Positions 55,701-64,000 are shown, numbered from the stretch's first letter. The stretch is DNA of 64,000 nucleotides from an uncultured Eubacteriales bacterium (GCA_948938605.1 CARAIG010000073.1:1-64000), one strand, 5' to 3'. Translations and numbers: made by a program. Notes: generated from the letters alone by a model not told the origin.

Positions 55701-56164
55701 ACAAGGTGTATCAGTATGTTAATTACGATGCCGACCGCGAACAAATAAAGCAAACAATATTTTCCCTTGTAGCCGACGAACGTATAGAGCAACGCTTTGC
55801 CGACAAATTGGATATAGACTTAATTTACAACACTTTGCATAACGAGCAGTTGCGCAGTATCGTGGCAAAAGGAACCGTTTACCGCGAAATGCCTTTTATG
55901 CTTTATGCGCCTTACAATCAAGTGTCAAAAGACGGCAAGTACACCGATGACGTAATGTTGCAAGGGGTAATAGACTTGCTTGTGTTGGGCAAGGACTGTG
56001 CCGCAGTCGTGGACTTTAAGTATACTTCGCACAGTGACCGCATTAAACAAAACTATACCGCGCAGCTTAACAGTTACCGCCTTGCCGTACAGCAAATTTG
56101 CGGAATACAAAACGTCGACTGCTACGTACTGTCAATTGCGGATAATCTTATAATAAAGTTTTAG
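52736..56164 (+). CDS. addA: ATP-dependent helicase/nuclease subunit A (AddA)
   Basis: A 1142-residue UvrD-type helicase with a C-terminal RecB-like nuclease domain. Walker A ASAGTGKTT is at about residues 28-36; Walker B VDEYQDTN, motif III DVKQSIYGFRG, motif V/VI TMHASKGLEFPVV and YVAMTRAK are all present, and the nuclease motif AAVVDFKYT lies near the end. With AddB it processes DNA ends for RecA loading. The ATG overlaps the addB stop, so the two are translationally coupled. Confidence 0.96.
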   Translation: MSKNYGTPYTTSQRQVIESRGRDMLVSASAGTGKTTVMIERIAQLLEKDADISEIVVVTFTNLAAAEMKNRLAVKLSAKRGDKRMIDQLERIDSANICTLHSFCGELLRNYFYVADIDPSYTILDSNLIANLRQSAMDEVFLQYYAEKDEVFKQVYKIFAANRQQSNFYDVLFQLYEFSRCIADFNGWYKEKRQNLLNLQEDGVIISTLFDDLKKTVNYYRESFAKLYCDATEQQLAFANIIKENADKFSTIRLDSFEHALFDTYKTDITPLPRKNNAKKSELEKETENAVRDNFARLADRYKQYYKKTANLCRGLDMQTLCNQTLQTVAQLDKLVEIIDRFDKIYFQSKKERGGVDFNDLEHLTLKILDDAEAYQAIKANCKYIFVDEYQDTNPIQEAIVARLASINGLFMVGDVKQSIYGFRGCEPNIFADKEKRFENDGQGEVVRLNDNFRSNVDILDFVNVVFSAVMTDDFGKVNYKQDACLNGVNKPALTQTPSVRVDFVTPATVDKDDDEDIGIYDITAETDAVTVDREAALVVKRIKQYVGMRYTDSKGNEQIIGYGDVVILLRTFKDKAVSIYNALISANIPVVANFNMDGYASKEIRDLINLMRVLDNPYNDIYLVGVCLSCFGGFDESELGLIRLNDSERMSFYDRLKQYAQDGSDVGIVEKSVKLLKLLEKLRFYSHGASVSETVLQILNLTQYRLYVQGLPNSGLRLRKLYNFIDTVKDASYAQSIDKFLSYLDNSEENVLSDSVGSTNAVRMMTMHASKGLEFPVVIIADLQHLFKRDDKPLICNFDMGIAMNHYDFTSMTFAPTLALRALSIRNSVKDGEEQMRLLYVAMTRAKYALNLIASTTEKQINAMPCLPQRATSHLDWLLYTIRSKYVLSANGEIETVFKNSQLEINVCKDVSNVSDADTLQPKLVRQETDISKIEKKLNYKYPYLDQQYMPAKVVSSALDKEYIGVNEQYETAIVQDNDRNKIGTAYHKVYQYVNYDADREQIKQTIFSLVADERIEQRFADKLDIDLIYNTLHNEQLRSIVAKGTVYREMPFMLYAPYNQVSKDGKYTDDVMLQGVIDLLVLGKDCAAVVDFKYTSHSDRIKQNYTAQLNSYRLAVQQICGIQNVDCYVLSIADNLIIKF

Positions 56165-56171
56165 GTATATG

Positions 56172-56208
56172 TAAAAAACGGAGTGTAATTAGTTGCGCTC
56201 CGTTTTTT
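56172..56208. terminator. Terminator of addBA
   Basis: AAAAAACGGAG and CTCCGTTTTTT (56173-56183 and 56198-56208). Confidence 0.85.
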
Positions 56209-56245
56209 GACGTTATTGAATTTGACAGGATTTGATAAACAATAT

Positions 56246-56971
56246 TTAAGCCTTTGTATACGATTGCAGCAATCCGTTTAACGCTCCGTTAAGTTTGCGT
56301 TGCTGTTCGACTGTGCGTTCGCCGTTAAGTCCTTTTTCGTGTAACAGTTGCGAAGCGCGTTCGAACACCGCATTGGTTGGTTGGCACTTATTCAGTTCGC
56401 GTATCTGTTTTACCGTTTCTTCTACGTTTTGGGGTTGTTGTGCTTGTTCGGTGCCTACTGCGCGGTTAAGTTCGTTGACAAAACGGGCAAATACTTGTTT
56501 TGCTTTGCGTTCGTGCAGTTTTGCAATTTGACTGTCCGCTATTGTTACCAATGTAAACGCCAGCCAAAACACTATTTGGAAAATAAGGTAGTCCGTTCGG
56601 CTTGTGTCGAATGCAAACGCTACAATGTACAAACTGCATAAAACAGCGGTAAAAATAAACAATCTAAGCAAACGCAAGCGGTTTTTTACCGGGACGAATT
56701 CGAACACTAAGGACGGCTGCTGCGCGTTACCGTTTGTGTAGGCACGCCATTGACGGCGGTATTCCTGCGGTAGGGTATTTACGAACTGTGCGGTTTTGTG
56801 CGGAAACGAACATATTTTACGCGTAACCGACATTACTTTTTTGTTGTGTCTGCGGTAAACGTTTTTGCAAAAATTTACAATGCAAAACAACGCTAAAAGG
56901 CAGGAAATTGTCGGCAGTAAAATGTAATCGTACAGTGTTATAAAATCAAGAACGATGTGGATGTATTTCAT
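56246..56971 (-). CDS. Hypothetical membrane protein
   Basis: A 241-residue protein of unknown function. One hydrophobic segment lies near residues 15-35 and two more at about 104-124 and 130-148. The C-terminal 90 residues are charged and helical, with a Gln/Glu-rich part (EQAQQPQNVEETVKQIRE). A GGAGGT ribosome-binding site precedes the ATG. It is convergent with addA and has no operon partner. Confidence 0.75.
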   Translation of the reverse strand: MKYIHIVLDFITLYDYILLPTISCLLALFCIVNFCKNVYRRHNKKVMSVTRKICSFPHKTAQFVNTLPQEYRRQWRAYTNGNAQQPSLVFEFVPVKNRLRLLRLFIFTAVLCSLYIVAFAFDTSRTDYLIFQIVFWLAFTLVTIADSQIAKLHERKAKQVFARFVNELNRAVGTEQAQQPQNVEETVKQIRELNKCQPTNAVFERASQLLHEKGLNGERTVEQQRKLNGALNGLLQSYTKA

Positions 56972-57070
56972 TGTGACCTCCGATATATTACTTTACAAAA
57001 ATTGTTGCCACAACTAATACCGTTTAAACATAGACCAACCATATTTTAACTTGCAAAGTTTTGCTAACAG

Positions 57071-57099
57071 TTGTATCTCAACGCAAAATATGGTATACT
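57071..57099 (+). promoter_or_regulatory. Promoter of uvrC, apparently leaderless
   Basis: TTGTAT (57071-57076), 17-bp spacer and TATACT (57094-57099). The uvrC ATG at 57106 is 6 nt past the -10 box; no Shine-Dalgarno motif. Confidence 0.7.
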
Positions 57100-57105
57100 C
57101 AATTT

Positions 57106-58932
57106 ATGATTCAATCTGTCGACTTGCAAACAAAACTTAAAAACTTGCCAAACGAACCCGGCGTATACATAATGTACGACGTTGACGGCAACATTTTGTA
57201 TGTGGGCAAAGCTAAAATTCTTAAAAACCGCGTACGGCAGTATTTCCACTCGTCCACTAAAAAAACGGATAAAGTGTTGGCGATGCTTTCGCACGTTCAC
57301 GATTTCCGATACATTATTACCGCAAGCGAAGCGGACGCGTTAAGTTTGGAAAACACTCTTATAAAAAAGCACACTCCCCCTTACAACATTCTGTTAAAGG
57401 ACGACAAACAGTACCCGTATATCAAGGTGGATTTATCCGCCGATTTCCCTAAATTTATAGGCACTCGCAAATTGGCGCGCGACAAATACAAATATTTCGG
57501 ACCTATAACGCAAGGGGGCATTAAGTCCTTTATGGACATACTGTCGTCGGCGTTTCCCACAATTACTTGCAACAACAACTTTAACAAACTGCCTAAAAAT
57601 TTCCGTCCTTGCTTAAATTACCACATAGGCAAATGTATGGCGCCGTGCATAGGCAATATAAGTAAAGCCGACTACCGTAAAATAGTAAACCGCGCGGTTG
57701 CGTTTTTGTCGGGCGACGACGATGAAGTAAAACAAGCGTTAACGGAAAAAATGCTTCAAGCAAGCGAAAAAATGCTGTACGAACAAGCATTGACATATAA
57801 GCGGTATTTGGAACTGATAGACAAAATTTCGCAGCAGCGTATTGTGGTGCTGAACAAGTTTGTCGATTACGATATGTTTGCGGTGGCAAGTAACGGCAAT
57901 AACTGCGTTGTCAACCACACTATGATACGGGGCGGCAAAGTAATATTTTCGCAAAACAACGCCGTATCCGACGCAGGTATAGACGAAGCCCAAACGCTGT
58001 CGAGTTTCCTTGCCGAGTATTGCGATATGGTAAAATTGTCGTCGGAAATTTACACTAACTTACCCTTGCCCGACGAAGAAGATTTGGCAAATTTAATCAC
58101 AACAAAAACAGGCGTAAAAACCGTTATACATTGCCCGCAAAAGCAGGACAAAAAACGGCTTGTGGATATGTCCTACCGCAACGCGGTGGAATACTTAACT
58201 AAAAGCCAAACCGCGCTCGACAAAAAATTTAACGAAACGCACGGGGCGGTGCTGCAACTTAAAGAATTGCTGCACTTGTCCGTTATGCCCAAACGCGTCG
58301 AGTGTTACGACATATCCAACGTTCAGGGCGTGGACAAGGTTGCAAGTATGGTAGTGTTTACCAACGGTCAAAAGGACGCGTCGCAATACCGCCGTTTCCG
58401 CATAAAGACTGTGGAAGGCGCAAACGACTTTGCCAGCATGAAGGAAGTGCTAACGCGTAGGTTCGAACGTATGAAAGCGGACGACGGCGTGTTTGGCAAA
58501 ACTCCCGATTTGATAGTTGTCGACGGCGGTTTGGGACAGTTGGATTACGCCCGTCAAGCAATGGAAGAATGCGGCGTAAACGTGCAGCTTGTGTCGCTAG
58601 CCAAGCGCGAGGAACTTGTTTATACGCTAAACAGTCGCGAACCCGTCATACTTCCGCGTAACAGTTACGCGCTTAATTTGTTAATCAATATCCGCGACGA
58701 ATCGCACCGTTTTGCTATTACGTACTTCCGCAAACTGCACAACAAAAGCAGTATTAAGTCGGTTTTGCAAGACGTCGACGGCATAGGCGAAAAACGCCGT
58801 ATCGAGCTTCACCGCCATTTCAAATCGATGGACAATTTAAAAAACGCCACCGTAGACGAAATAGCTTCGGTAAAGGGAATGACACGACCAACTGCGGAAA
58901 AACTGTATGCATTTTTGCATAACGGCGCTTAG
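57106..58932 (+). CDS. uvrC: Excinuclease ABC subunit C
   Basis: A 608-residue nuclease that makes both incisions in nucleotide excision repair. The GIY-YIG domain opens the protein (GVYIMYD at about 19-25 and ILYVGKAK), a UVR-type helical region with QALTEKMLQASEKMLYEQA follows, the RNase H-like nuclease half has VECYDISNVQG and DLIVVDGGLGQL, and the C-terminal helix-hairpin-helix has VDGIGEKRRIELHRHF. The ATG at 57106 gives the family N-terminus; the upstream frame overlaps the promoter. Confidence 0.96.
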   Translation: MIQSVDLQTKLKNLPNEPGVYIMYDVDGNILYVGKAKILKNRVRQYFHSSTKKTDKVLAMLSHVHDFRYIITASEADALSLENTLIKKHTPPYNILLKDDKQYPYIKVDLSADFPKFIGTRKLARDKYKYFGPITQGGIKSFMDILSSAFPTITCNNNFNKLPKNFRPCLNYHIGKCMAPCIGNISKADYRKIVNRAVAFLSGDDDEVKQALTEKMLQASEKMLYEQALTYKRYLELIDKISQQRIVVLNKFVDYDMFAVASNGNNCVVNHTMIRGGKVIFSQNNAVSDAGIDEAQTLSSFLAEYCDMVKLSSEIYTNLPLPDEEDLANLITTKTGVKTVIHCPQKQDKKRLVDMSYRNAVEYLTKSQTALDKKFNETHGAVLQLKELLHLSVMPKRVECYDISNVQGVDKVASMVVFTNGQKDASQYRRFRIKTVEGANDFASMKEVLTRRFERMKADDGVFGKTPDLIVVDGGLGQLDYARQAMEECGVNVQLVSLAKREELVYTLNSREPVILPRNSYALNLLINIRDESHRFAITYFRKLHNKSSIKSVLQDVDGIGEKRRIELHRHFKSMDNLKNATVDEIASVKGMTRPTAEKLYAFLHNGA

Positions 58933-58976
58933 CTAAACTGTATGCCGTAGATTGAGCGGTAAAAAATGTAAATATA

Positions 58977-59017
58977 AAATGTTCTTGACTTCAATAAACA
59001 GTCGGGAACATTTTTTT
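58977..59017 (+). terminator. Terminator of uvrC
   Basis: AAAATGTTC...GAC and GTCGGGAACATTTTTTT, imperfect stem with seven T. Confidence 0.75.
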
Positions 59018-59289
59018 GAATTAAATATTTATAATCGTCCCGTGGCATTTATTAGGCGTTTATTAAAGACTTTTGTTCCTACAAAAACGGCGGTGTAAAG
59101 TAGTTAATTAATATAAAATTCTGTTACAAACGGGATGTATGACGTGGCAAAATATTCGTTTTTTGTGTATTTCACTTATTCAAAATGTCTTTTTTGTCCA
59201 TAAAAAAGATTGTCTTTGATATGTACTTTGGAATTGTCGCTATGATATAATTCAAGCGTGTAAAAAAATTCAATACGCTAGGAGCGGCT
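59018..59289. promoter_or_regulatory. Upstream region of the hexuronate cluster
   Basis: A TATAAT at 59246-59251 lacks a -35 hexamer at the right spacing, which would fit an activator-dependent promoter. No other structure seen. Confidence 0.4.
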
Positions 59290-60261
59290 ATGATTAACAC
59301 TGAATTCATAAAGAAAATGGAATGTACGGGAATTGTACCCGTTATAAAATTGCAAAATACCGCCGACGCACCAATGTTGGCAAAAGCGTTGCACGAGGGC
59401 GGTATCCGTTGTGCGGAAGTAACTTTTCGTGCCGAGGGCGCCGACAAAGTCATTGCCGATATGATAAAAGCCTACCCCGATATGTTGGTTGGAGCGGGAA
59501 CAGTCTTGACTACGGAGCAAGTAGATAAAGCGGTTGCTGCCGGAGCAATGTTTTGCGTTGCTCCGGGATTTAACCAAAAGGTAGTGCAACATTGTTTAAA
59601 CAAAGGCGTACCGTTTATACCGGGCGTTGCAAACGGCAGTCAAATAGAGCAAGCTTTGGATTTGGGTTTGAATTTCGTAAAGTTTTTCCCTGCCGAACAA
59701 GCAGGCGGTCTATCTTATATTAAAGCTGTATCAGCACCGTACTCCAATGTGTATTTTATGCCGACGGGCGGCATTAACGAAAACAATATTAACAACTATT
59801 TGGCAAATCCAAAGGTGGTTTGTTGCGGCGGAAGTTGGATAGTTCCCGATAAATCGGTTAATGAACAGCGTTGGCAGGAAATTACCGAATTGTGCAAAAA
59901 TGCCGTCAACAAAATGCTAAACTTTAAGTTTGCGCATTTAGGAATCAATTGCAACGGCGATGAAATTGCAAAGGGGTGCGCGAAAAACTTTGAACAAACA
60001 TTTGGCTTTACCGCGAACGAAAGAAGTAAAAGTTTTTTTGCGGGCAGCACAATAGAGTGCATGAAGTCTGTCGGCAAGGGACAAACGGGACATATTGCAA
60101 TTTCCACTCCCAATGTAATGCGCGCGGTATATCACTTGGCGCTTAACGGCATCAAGGCGGATATGTCCACTGCAAAATACGATTCCAACGGCAAAATGAA
60201 TTTTGTGTATCTAAAAAACGACATCGGCGGTTTTGCAATACATCTTATAGAAGAAAAATAA
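59290..60261 (+). CDS. eda: KDPG/KHG aldolase fused to a VOC-like domain
   Basis: A 323-residue protein. Residues 1-205 are a KDPG/4-hydroxy-2-oxoglutarate aldolase, which cleaves 2-keto-3-deoxy-6-phosphogluconate to pyruvate and glyceraldehyde 3-phosphate: EVTFR at 43-47, GAGTVLT, and the Schiff-base Lys131 in VKFFPAEQAGG. Residues about 214-323 form a VOC (glyoxalase-type) domain with AHLGINC at its start and an alternating fold that ends GGFAIHLIEEK. The role of the VOC part is unknown. A GGAG site precedes the ATG. kdgK follows after 15 bp. Confidence 0.93.
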   Translation: MINTEFIKKMECTGIVPVIKLQNTADAPMLAKALHEGGIRCAEVTFRAEGADKVIADMIKAYPDMLVGAGTVLTTEQVDKAVAAGAMFCVAPGFNQKVVQHCLNKGVPFIPGVANGSQIEQALDLGLNFVKFFPAEQAGGLSYIKAVSAPYSNVYFMPTGGINENNINNYLANPKVVCCGGSWIVPDKSVNEQRWQEITELCKNAVNKMLNFKFAHLGINCNGDEIAKGCAKNFEQTFGFTANERSKSFFAGSTIECMKSVGKGQTGHIAISTPNVMRAVYHLALNGIKADMSTAKYDSNGKMNFVYLKNDIGGFAIHLIEEK

Positions 60262-60276
60262 ATTTAAGGGGAAATT

Positions 60277-61299
60277 ATGGCAAAAGTAGTAACTATGGGC
60301 GAAATTATGCTTCGCCTTTCAACAAACGGATTTAAACGTTTTACGCAAAGTGACAATTTTGACGTCGTTTACGGTGGCGGTGAGGCAAACGTTGCCGTTT
60401 CCTTGGCTAATTACGGACACGACGCTTATTTCTTGACAAAGCTTCCCGCGCACGAAATAGGAACGTGCGCAGTTAACAGTTTACGCCAATTTGGCGTAAA
60501 AACCGATTTTATTGCACGTGGCGGAGACCGCGTAGGTATTTACTTTTTGGAAACGGGGGCGTCTATGCGTCCGTCTAAGGTAATTTATGACCGCGCTCAC
60601 AGTGCAATTGCCGAAGCCAAGCCCGAAGATTTCAATTTTGACGAAATATTTGAAGATGCCGAATGGTTCCATTTTACAGGTATTACTCCCGCATTAGGTA
60701 AGGACGCACAAAAACTTATATTGACGGCGCTTACCGCTGCAAAAGCGCACGGCGTAACCGTATCGGTGGATTTAAACTATCGTAAAAAGTTGTGGACTCC
60801 TCAACAAGCAAGGAAGTGTATGACCGAATTAATGCAATATGTCGATGTGTGCATAGGCAATGAGGAGGACGCCGAAAAGTGTTTAGGTTTTAAACCTGCG
60901 CAAACCGACGTTACTGCGGGCGATTTGAAGTTGGACGGTTATAAGGACATTTTTAAAAGAATGCACGAACAATTCGGGTTTAAATACATTGCCACAAGTT
61001 TGCGCGAATCTTACTCCGCAAGCGACAACGGTTGGAGCGCGTTGGCTTACGACGGAAACGAGTTTTATTCTTCTAAAAAATATGACATCCGTATTGTGGA
61101 CAGAGTTGGCGGAGGAGACAGTTTTTCGGGAGGATTTATTCACGGGCTTTTAAAGTATAACGACTATAAAAAAGCATTGGAGTTTGCCGTGGCTGCCAGT
61201 GCGTTAAAGCACACTATACCGGGTGATTTTAATTTAGTAAGCGAAAGCGAAGCGGAGTCGTTAATGAACGGGGACGCATCCGGCAGAGTTCAAAGATAA
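60277..61299 (+). CDS. kdgK: 2-keto-3-deoxygluconate kinase (PfkB family)
   Basis: A 340-residue sugar kinase that makes KDPG from KDG, the step before the aldolase encoded just upstream. The PfkB signatures are VVYGGGEANVAVSLANYG near residue 30 and RVGGGDSFSGGFIHG near 265 with the catalytic Asp. A GGGG-rich site precedes the ATG. The kinase assignment for KDG rests on family resemblance and the eda and uxaC neighbours. Confidence 0.92.
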   Translation: MAKVVTMGEIMLRLSTNGFKRFTQSDNFDVVYGGGEANVAVSLANYGHDAYFLTKLPAHEIGTCAVNSLRQFGVKTDFIARGGDRVGIYFLETGASMRPSKVIYDRAHSAIAEAKPEDFNFDEIFEDAEWFHFTGITPALGKDAQKLILTALTAAKAHGVTVSVDLNYRKKLWTPQQARKCMTELMQYVDVCIGNEEDAEKCLGFKPAQTDVTAGDLKLDGYKDIFKRMHEQFGFKYIATSLRESYSASDNGWSALAYDGNEFYSSKKYDIRIVDRVGGGDSFSGGFIHGLLKYNDYKKALEFAVAASALKHTIPGDFNLVSESEAESLMNGDASGRVQR

Positions 61300-61335
61300 T
61301 AATGTAACATCTATATTAAACAAACGGGATAAATT

Positions 61336-62724
61336 ATGAAACAATTTTTAGATAAAGATTTTTTATTGGAAACGGAAACCGCAAAAATCCTGTACCATAA
61401 TTATGCGGCAAAAATGCCGATTTTCGACTTCCATTGTCACTTGTCTTGCAAGGATATATTTGAAGACAGGCAGTATTCTTCAATTACACAGCTTTGGCTT
61501 GGCGAAGATCACTACAAATGGCGTCTTATGCGCGAAATGGGCGTCGAAGAAGAATATATTACGGGCAATAAAAGCGATTTTGAAAAATTCCAAAAATATG
61601 CCGAAACTATACAGTACGCAATAGGTAACCCGATTTATCATTGGACCCATTTGGAATTGCGCCGCTATTTTGATATATACGATATTCTTTCGCCGAAAAC
61701 GGCAAGGAAAATATACGACGAAGCCAACGGTAAATTGCAGAGTCTTACCGTGCGCACTCTTATCGAAAAAAGCAATGTAAAAAAGATTTTTACTACCGAC
61801 GACCCGATAGACGATTTAATTTGGCACAAACGGTTAGCGGAAGAAAATTATAAAACGGAAGTAAAACCCACTTTCCGACCGGACAAAAGTTTAAATATCC
61901 AACTGCCTTCATATGCGGAATATATGTCGGCATTGGGTCAGGTGACCGGTATAAAAATTGACGGGATAAAATCCCTTTTACAAGCTTTGGAAAACAGGAT
62001 AAACTATTTTGCGGATGTCGGCTGTGTTTGCGCCGACCATGCTCTCGACGAAGTAATGTTTTTACCCGCAACTGAGAAGGAAGCGGATGTAATAGTAAAA
62101 AAAGCATTGTGCGGCAAACAACTTAATGTTGATGAAATCGAACGTTATAAAGGCTTTTTGTTGACGTTTTTAGGCAGACAGTATCACTCGCGCGGCTGGG
62201 TACAACAATATCACATAGGCGCGCTGCGTAATGTGTCCACAGCAAAATTCAACGCTTTGGGTGCCGATTGCGGTTGCGATACGATAGGTGACAAAACCTT
62301 TGCAAGCAAACTTTCGCAAATTTTAGACAGTCTTGAACGAACAAACCAACTTCCCAAAACCATTTTGTATTGTCTTAACCCTCGCGATAACGAAGTTATT
62401 GCAACAATGATGAATTGTTTTCAACAAGGCGGAATTGCGGGTAAAATGCAATACGGTTCGGCGTGGTGGTTTAACGACCAAAAAGACGGTATGTGCCGTC
62501 AAATGGAAACCCTTATGCAAGTGGGGCTTTTTAGTAAATTTGTGGGAATGCTTACCGACAGTCGCAGTTTTCTTTCGTATGCCCGTCACGAATATTTTCG
62601 CAGGATTTTATGCAATAAGTTGGCAAGTTTGATTGAAAACGGCGAGTATCCTTGCGATGTGGAATTTGTCGGCGGAGTCGTTTGCGATATTTGCTACAAT
62701 AATGCTGAAAAGTATTTTAAATAG
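61336..62724 (+). CDS. uxaC: Glucuronate/galacturonate isomerase
   Basis: A 462-residue uronate isomerase that converts D-glucuronate to D-fructuronate and D-galacturonate to D-tagaturonate. Signatures are IFDFHCHLSCKDIFEDRQY near residue 30 with the metal-binding His pair, TDDPIDDLIWHK, and RGWVQQYHIGALRN. The neighbours eda and kdgK place it in hexuronate breakdown; uxuA/uxuB or uxaA/uxaB would be needed for the middle steps and are not in the window. Confidence 0.96.
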   Translation: MKQFLDKDFLLETETAKILYHNYAAKMPIFDFHCHLSCKDIFEDRQYSSITQLWLGEDHYKWRLMREMGVEEEYITGNKSDFEKFQKYAETIQYAIGNPIYHWTHLELRRYFDIYDILSPKTARKIYDEANGKLQSLTVRTLIEKSNVKKIFTTDDPIDDLIWHKRLAEENYKTEVKPTFRPDKSLNIQLPSYAEYMSALGQVTGIKIDGIKSLLQALENRINYFADVGCVCADHALDEVMFLPATEKEADVIVKKALCGKQLNVDEIERYKGFLLTFLGRQYHSRGWVQQYHIGALRNVSTAKFNALGADCGCDTIGDKTFASKLSQILDSLERTNQLPKTILYCLNPRDNEVIATMMNCFQQGGIAGKMQYGSAWWFNDQKDGMCRQMETLMQVGLFSKFVGMLTDSRSFLSYARHEYFRRILCNKLASLIENGEYPCDVEFVGGVVCDICYNNAEKYFK

Positions 62725-62748
62725 AATTTAGGGCAAATGCGATGTACA

Positions 62749-62774
62749 AAAAAGCCGTCGTAATACTCGACGGC
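62749..62774 (-). terminator. Terminator of the AraC-type gene
   Basis: GCCGTCG (62754-62760) against CGACGGC (62768-62774); on the minus strand followed by six T. Confidence 0.85.
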
Positions 62775-62834
62775 AGGATTTGTTAAATATTCAATTTTAA
62801 CATATTGATGCTTGCAAAAATTATACTCGCGTAT

Positions 62835-63599
62835 TTAACCGTTAGCGGGTGCCGACTTTGCAATTGCGGCATATTCTTTCGGTGAGCAGCCGAAGTGCTT
62901 TTTAAACACTCTGGAAAAATACAACGGCTCCTCGTATCCGCAAATTTGCGCTATCATACCTATATTGTATTCCGTTTGGTAAGACGATGCCAACATTTTT
63001 GCCGCTGTTTGCATACGGGTGTTGGTTAGAAAAACGTGCGGAGTAACTCCCATTTCGTTTTGAAACAGTTTGCGCAAATAGTCGTAGTTGAACGGTAGCG
63101 AACGCATAAATTTTTCCAAACTGTAATTGCAGTCGGGAAAGTTATTTAGTATATCTGATTTGATTATTTCCACCATTTGCGAAAGCGGCTTGTTGCTTTG
63201 AAACGCAATTATATAGTTGACGATTAAATCCCCCAAGGAAGAAATTATAAGTTGTCTTTTTTTTAGGGTGCTGTTATAGTAGTAATAAAAAGCGTCATAA
63301 AAAGTGTTTTTTATATGACGTTCACTGTCGTCGGATATCAATACGGGGGTTTTTTGCGGTAATGTTGCATTGCAGATATTCATATGGATATTTGTAAAAC
63401 CCACATCGCTGTGATTGTTGTGCTGAACATAGGGCGGTATAATTACAATATCCCCCTTACCGTATTCTATTTTGGAATTATCTTCAAAAGTAAAAACCCC
63501 GTTGCCGCCGGTGCAGTACACTAATTCCCAATTTTCGTGAAAATGCTGTGCTACATCGTAGGAATGAAAGTGCTTCGCTACGTAAACAATGTCGTTCAT
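62835..63599 (-). CDS. AraC family transcriptional regulator
   Basis: A 254-residue regulator. The N-terminal cupin sensor has HFHENWELVYC and IIPPYVQHNN (residues about 16-62). The C-terminal DNA-binding domain has two helix-turn-helix motifs, with the AraC signature in IAQICGYEEPLYFSRVFKKHFGCSPKEY near the end. It is divergent from the deacetylase gene and next to the uronate genes, so it may control either; sugar specificity cannot be read. Confidence 0.92.
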   Translation of the reverse strand: MNDIVYVAKHFHSYDVAQHFHENWELVYCTGGNGVFTFEDNSKIEYGKGDIVIIPPYVQHNNHSDVGFTNIHMNICNATLPQKTPVLISDDSERHIKNTFYDAFYYYYNSTLKKRQLIISSLGDLIVNYIIAFQSNKPLSQMVEIIKSDILNNFPDCNYSLEKFMRSLPFNYDYLRKLFQNEMGVTPHVFLTNTRMQTAAKMLASSYQTEYNIGMIAQICGYEEPLYFSRVFKKHFGCSPKEYAAIAKSAPANG

Positions 63600-63746
63600 A
63601 GTTACTCCTTGTAAAAAAATAATAGCACATAATATCCGTTTTGTCTATATTTATCCTTAGGCTAACCGACTAAATAATTTTAACGGAAAATCGTGCCGTG
63701 CAAAAGTTTTTTAATTTGCACAATTAAAATATTGAGGGAAGTATAT

Positions 63747-64000
63747 GCCAAGTGAAATTTTTTTAAGGTTTTTCGAAGGTAAGGAAAAAGCCTTAACGTT
63801 TAGCTACGACGACGGAGTCGAAGCGGATATACGTTTGATGGATTTGTTTAACAAATATGGTTTAAAAGCAACATTTAATCTCAACAGCGGGTTTTTCGAT
63901 ACAAGCGTACACGCCAGGCTAAGCGAAGAAAAAATGGTAAGCGCGTTTGCGCAAACCAATCACGAAATTGCTGCGCATGGGCACAGGCATATGTCTTTGA
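63747..64000 (+). CDS. Polysaccharide deacetylase family protein (partial, 3' end outside window)
   Basis: The first 84 codons are present. TFSYDDG at residues 19-25 is NodB motif 1 with the catalytic Asp pair, and EIAAHGHRH near residues 72-80 corresponds to the metal-binding motif 2. Such enzymes remove N- or O-acetyl groups from glycans such as peptidoglycan, chitin or xylan. No signal peptide is seen, so it may act in the cytoplasm. A GAGGGAAG site lies upstream. The window ends inside the gene. Confidence 0.88.

Overview
The window looks like the origin-proximal region of a low-to-moderate GC bacterium of the Bacillota, most likely an uncultured spore-forming Clostridia-type lineage. The evidence is Gram-positive style gene content (AddAB rather than RecBCD, Soj/ParB with parS sites, DegV, Jag, a CotH kinase and a YyaC-type sporulation protein), A-rich Shine-Dalgarno leaders and TTGACA/TATAAT promoters with 17-bp spacing. 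Genus or species cannot be fixed from the sequence alone.

Layout. 0-9 kb: small membrane proteins, a GNAT-like protein and DegV, then dnaN, rubrerythrin and dnaA; dnaN lies upstream of dnaA instead of directly after it. 9-15 kb: a membrane protein with two Rossmann segments and a RyR-like end, an EFR1 flavodoxin/ferredoxin and a long SDR protein, all on the minus strand. 15-16 kb: a tRNA-Pro(CGG) gene surrounded by pieces of itself. 16-24 kb: mscL, an M20 dipeptidase, radC-gltX, a GtrA membrane protein fused to a ribosomal L7/L12-like C-terminal domain, and deoD. 24-26.6 kb: the classical rpmH-rnpA-yidD-yidC-jag operon. 27-32.5 kb: CotH kinase and a set of small accessory genes. 32.7-37.4 kb: mnmE-mnmG-rsmG on the opposite strand from rpmH-jag. 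38-39 kb: two small genes, one a WapI-like immunity protein. 39.8-44 kb: parA-parB, a 1.7-kb AT-rich gap with three perfect parS sites, and cvpA. 44.6 kb: a short fragment of rpoB. 45-59 kb: yyaC, ftsH, a lipoprotein, addB-addA and uvrC. 59-64 kb: a hexuronate catabolism cluster (KDPG aldolase fusion, KDG kinase, uxaC, an AraC regulator and the start of a polysaccharide deacetylase).

How the genes fit together. Replication initiation (dnaA, dnaN), segregation (parAB, parS), tRNA and rRNA modification (mnmE, mnmG, rsmG), membrane protein insertion (yidC, yidD, jag) and DNA repair (addAB, uvrC, radC) are together as expected near an origin, but the order is rearranged. The intergenic space is unusually rich in dispersed repeats: a roughly 40-bp palindrome (eight copies), modules of about 125 bp in tandem, a roughly 60-bp GGTTAAAATAGCCGTTTA family, and fragments of tRNA genes. 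Several genes (dnaA, uvrC, addB and the first gene) have a -10 box ending only 6-9 nt before the start codon and no Shine-Dalgarno sequence, which suggests leaderless transcripts. The most unusual items are the GtrA-L7/L12 fusion with its perfect 78-bp tandem duplication, the tRNA-Pro fragment locus and the rpoB remnant close to the parS cluster. No CRISPR array, prophage or complete insertion sequence was seen.
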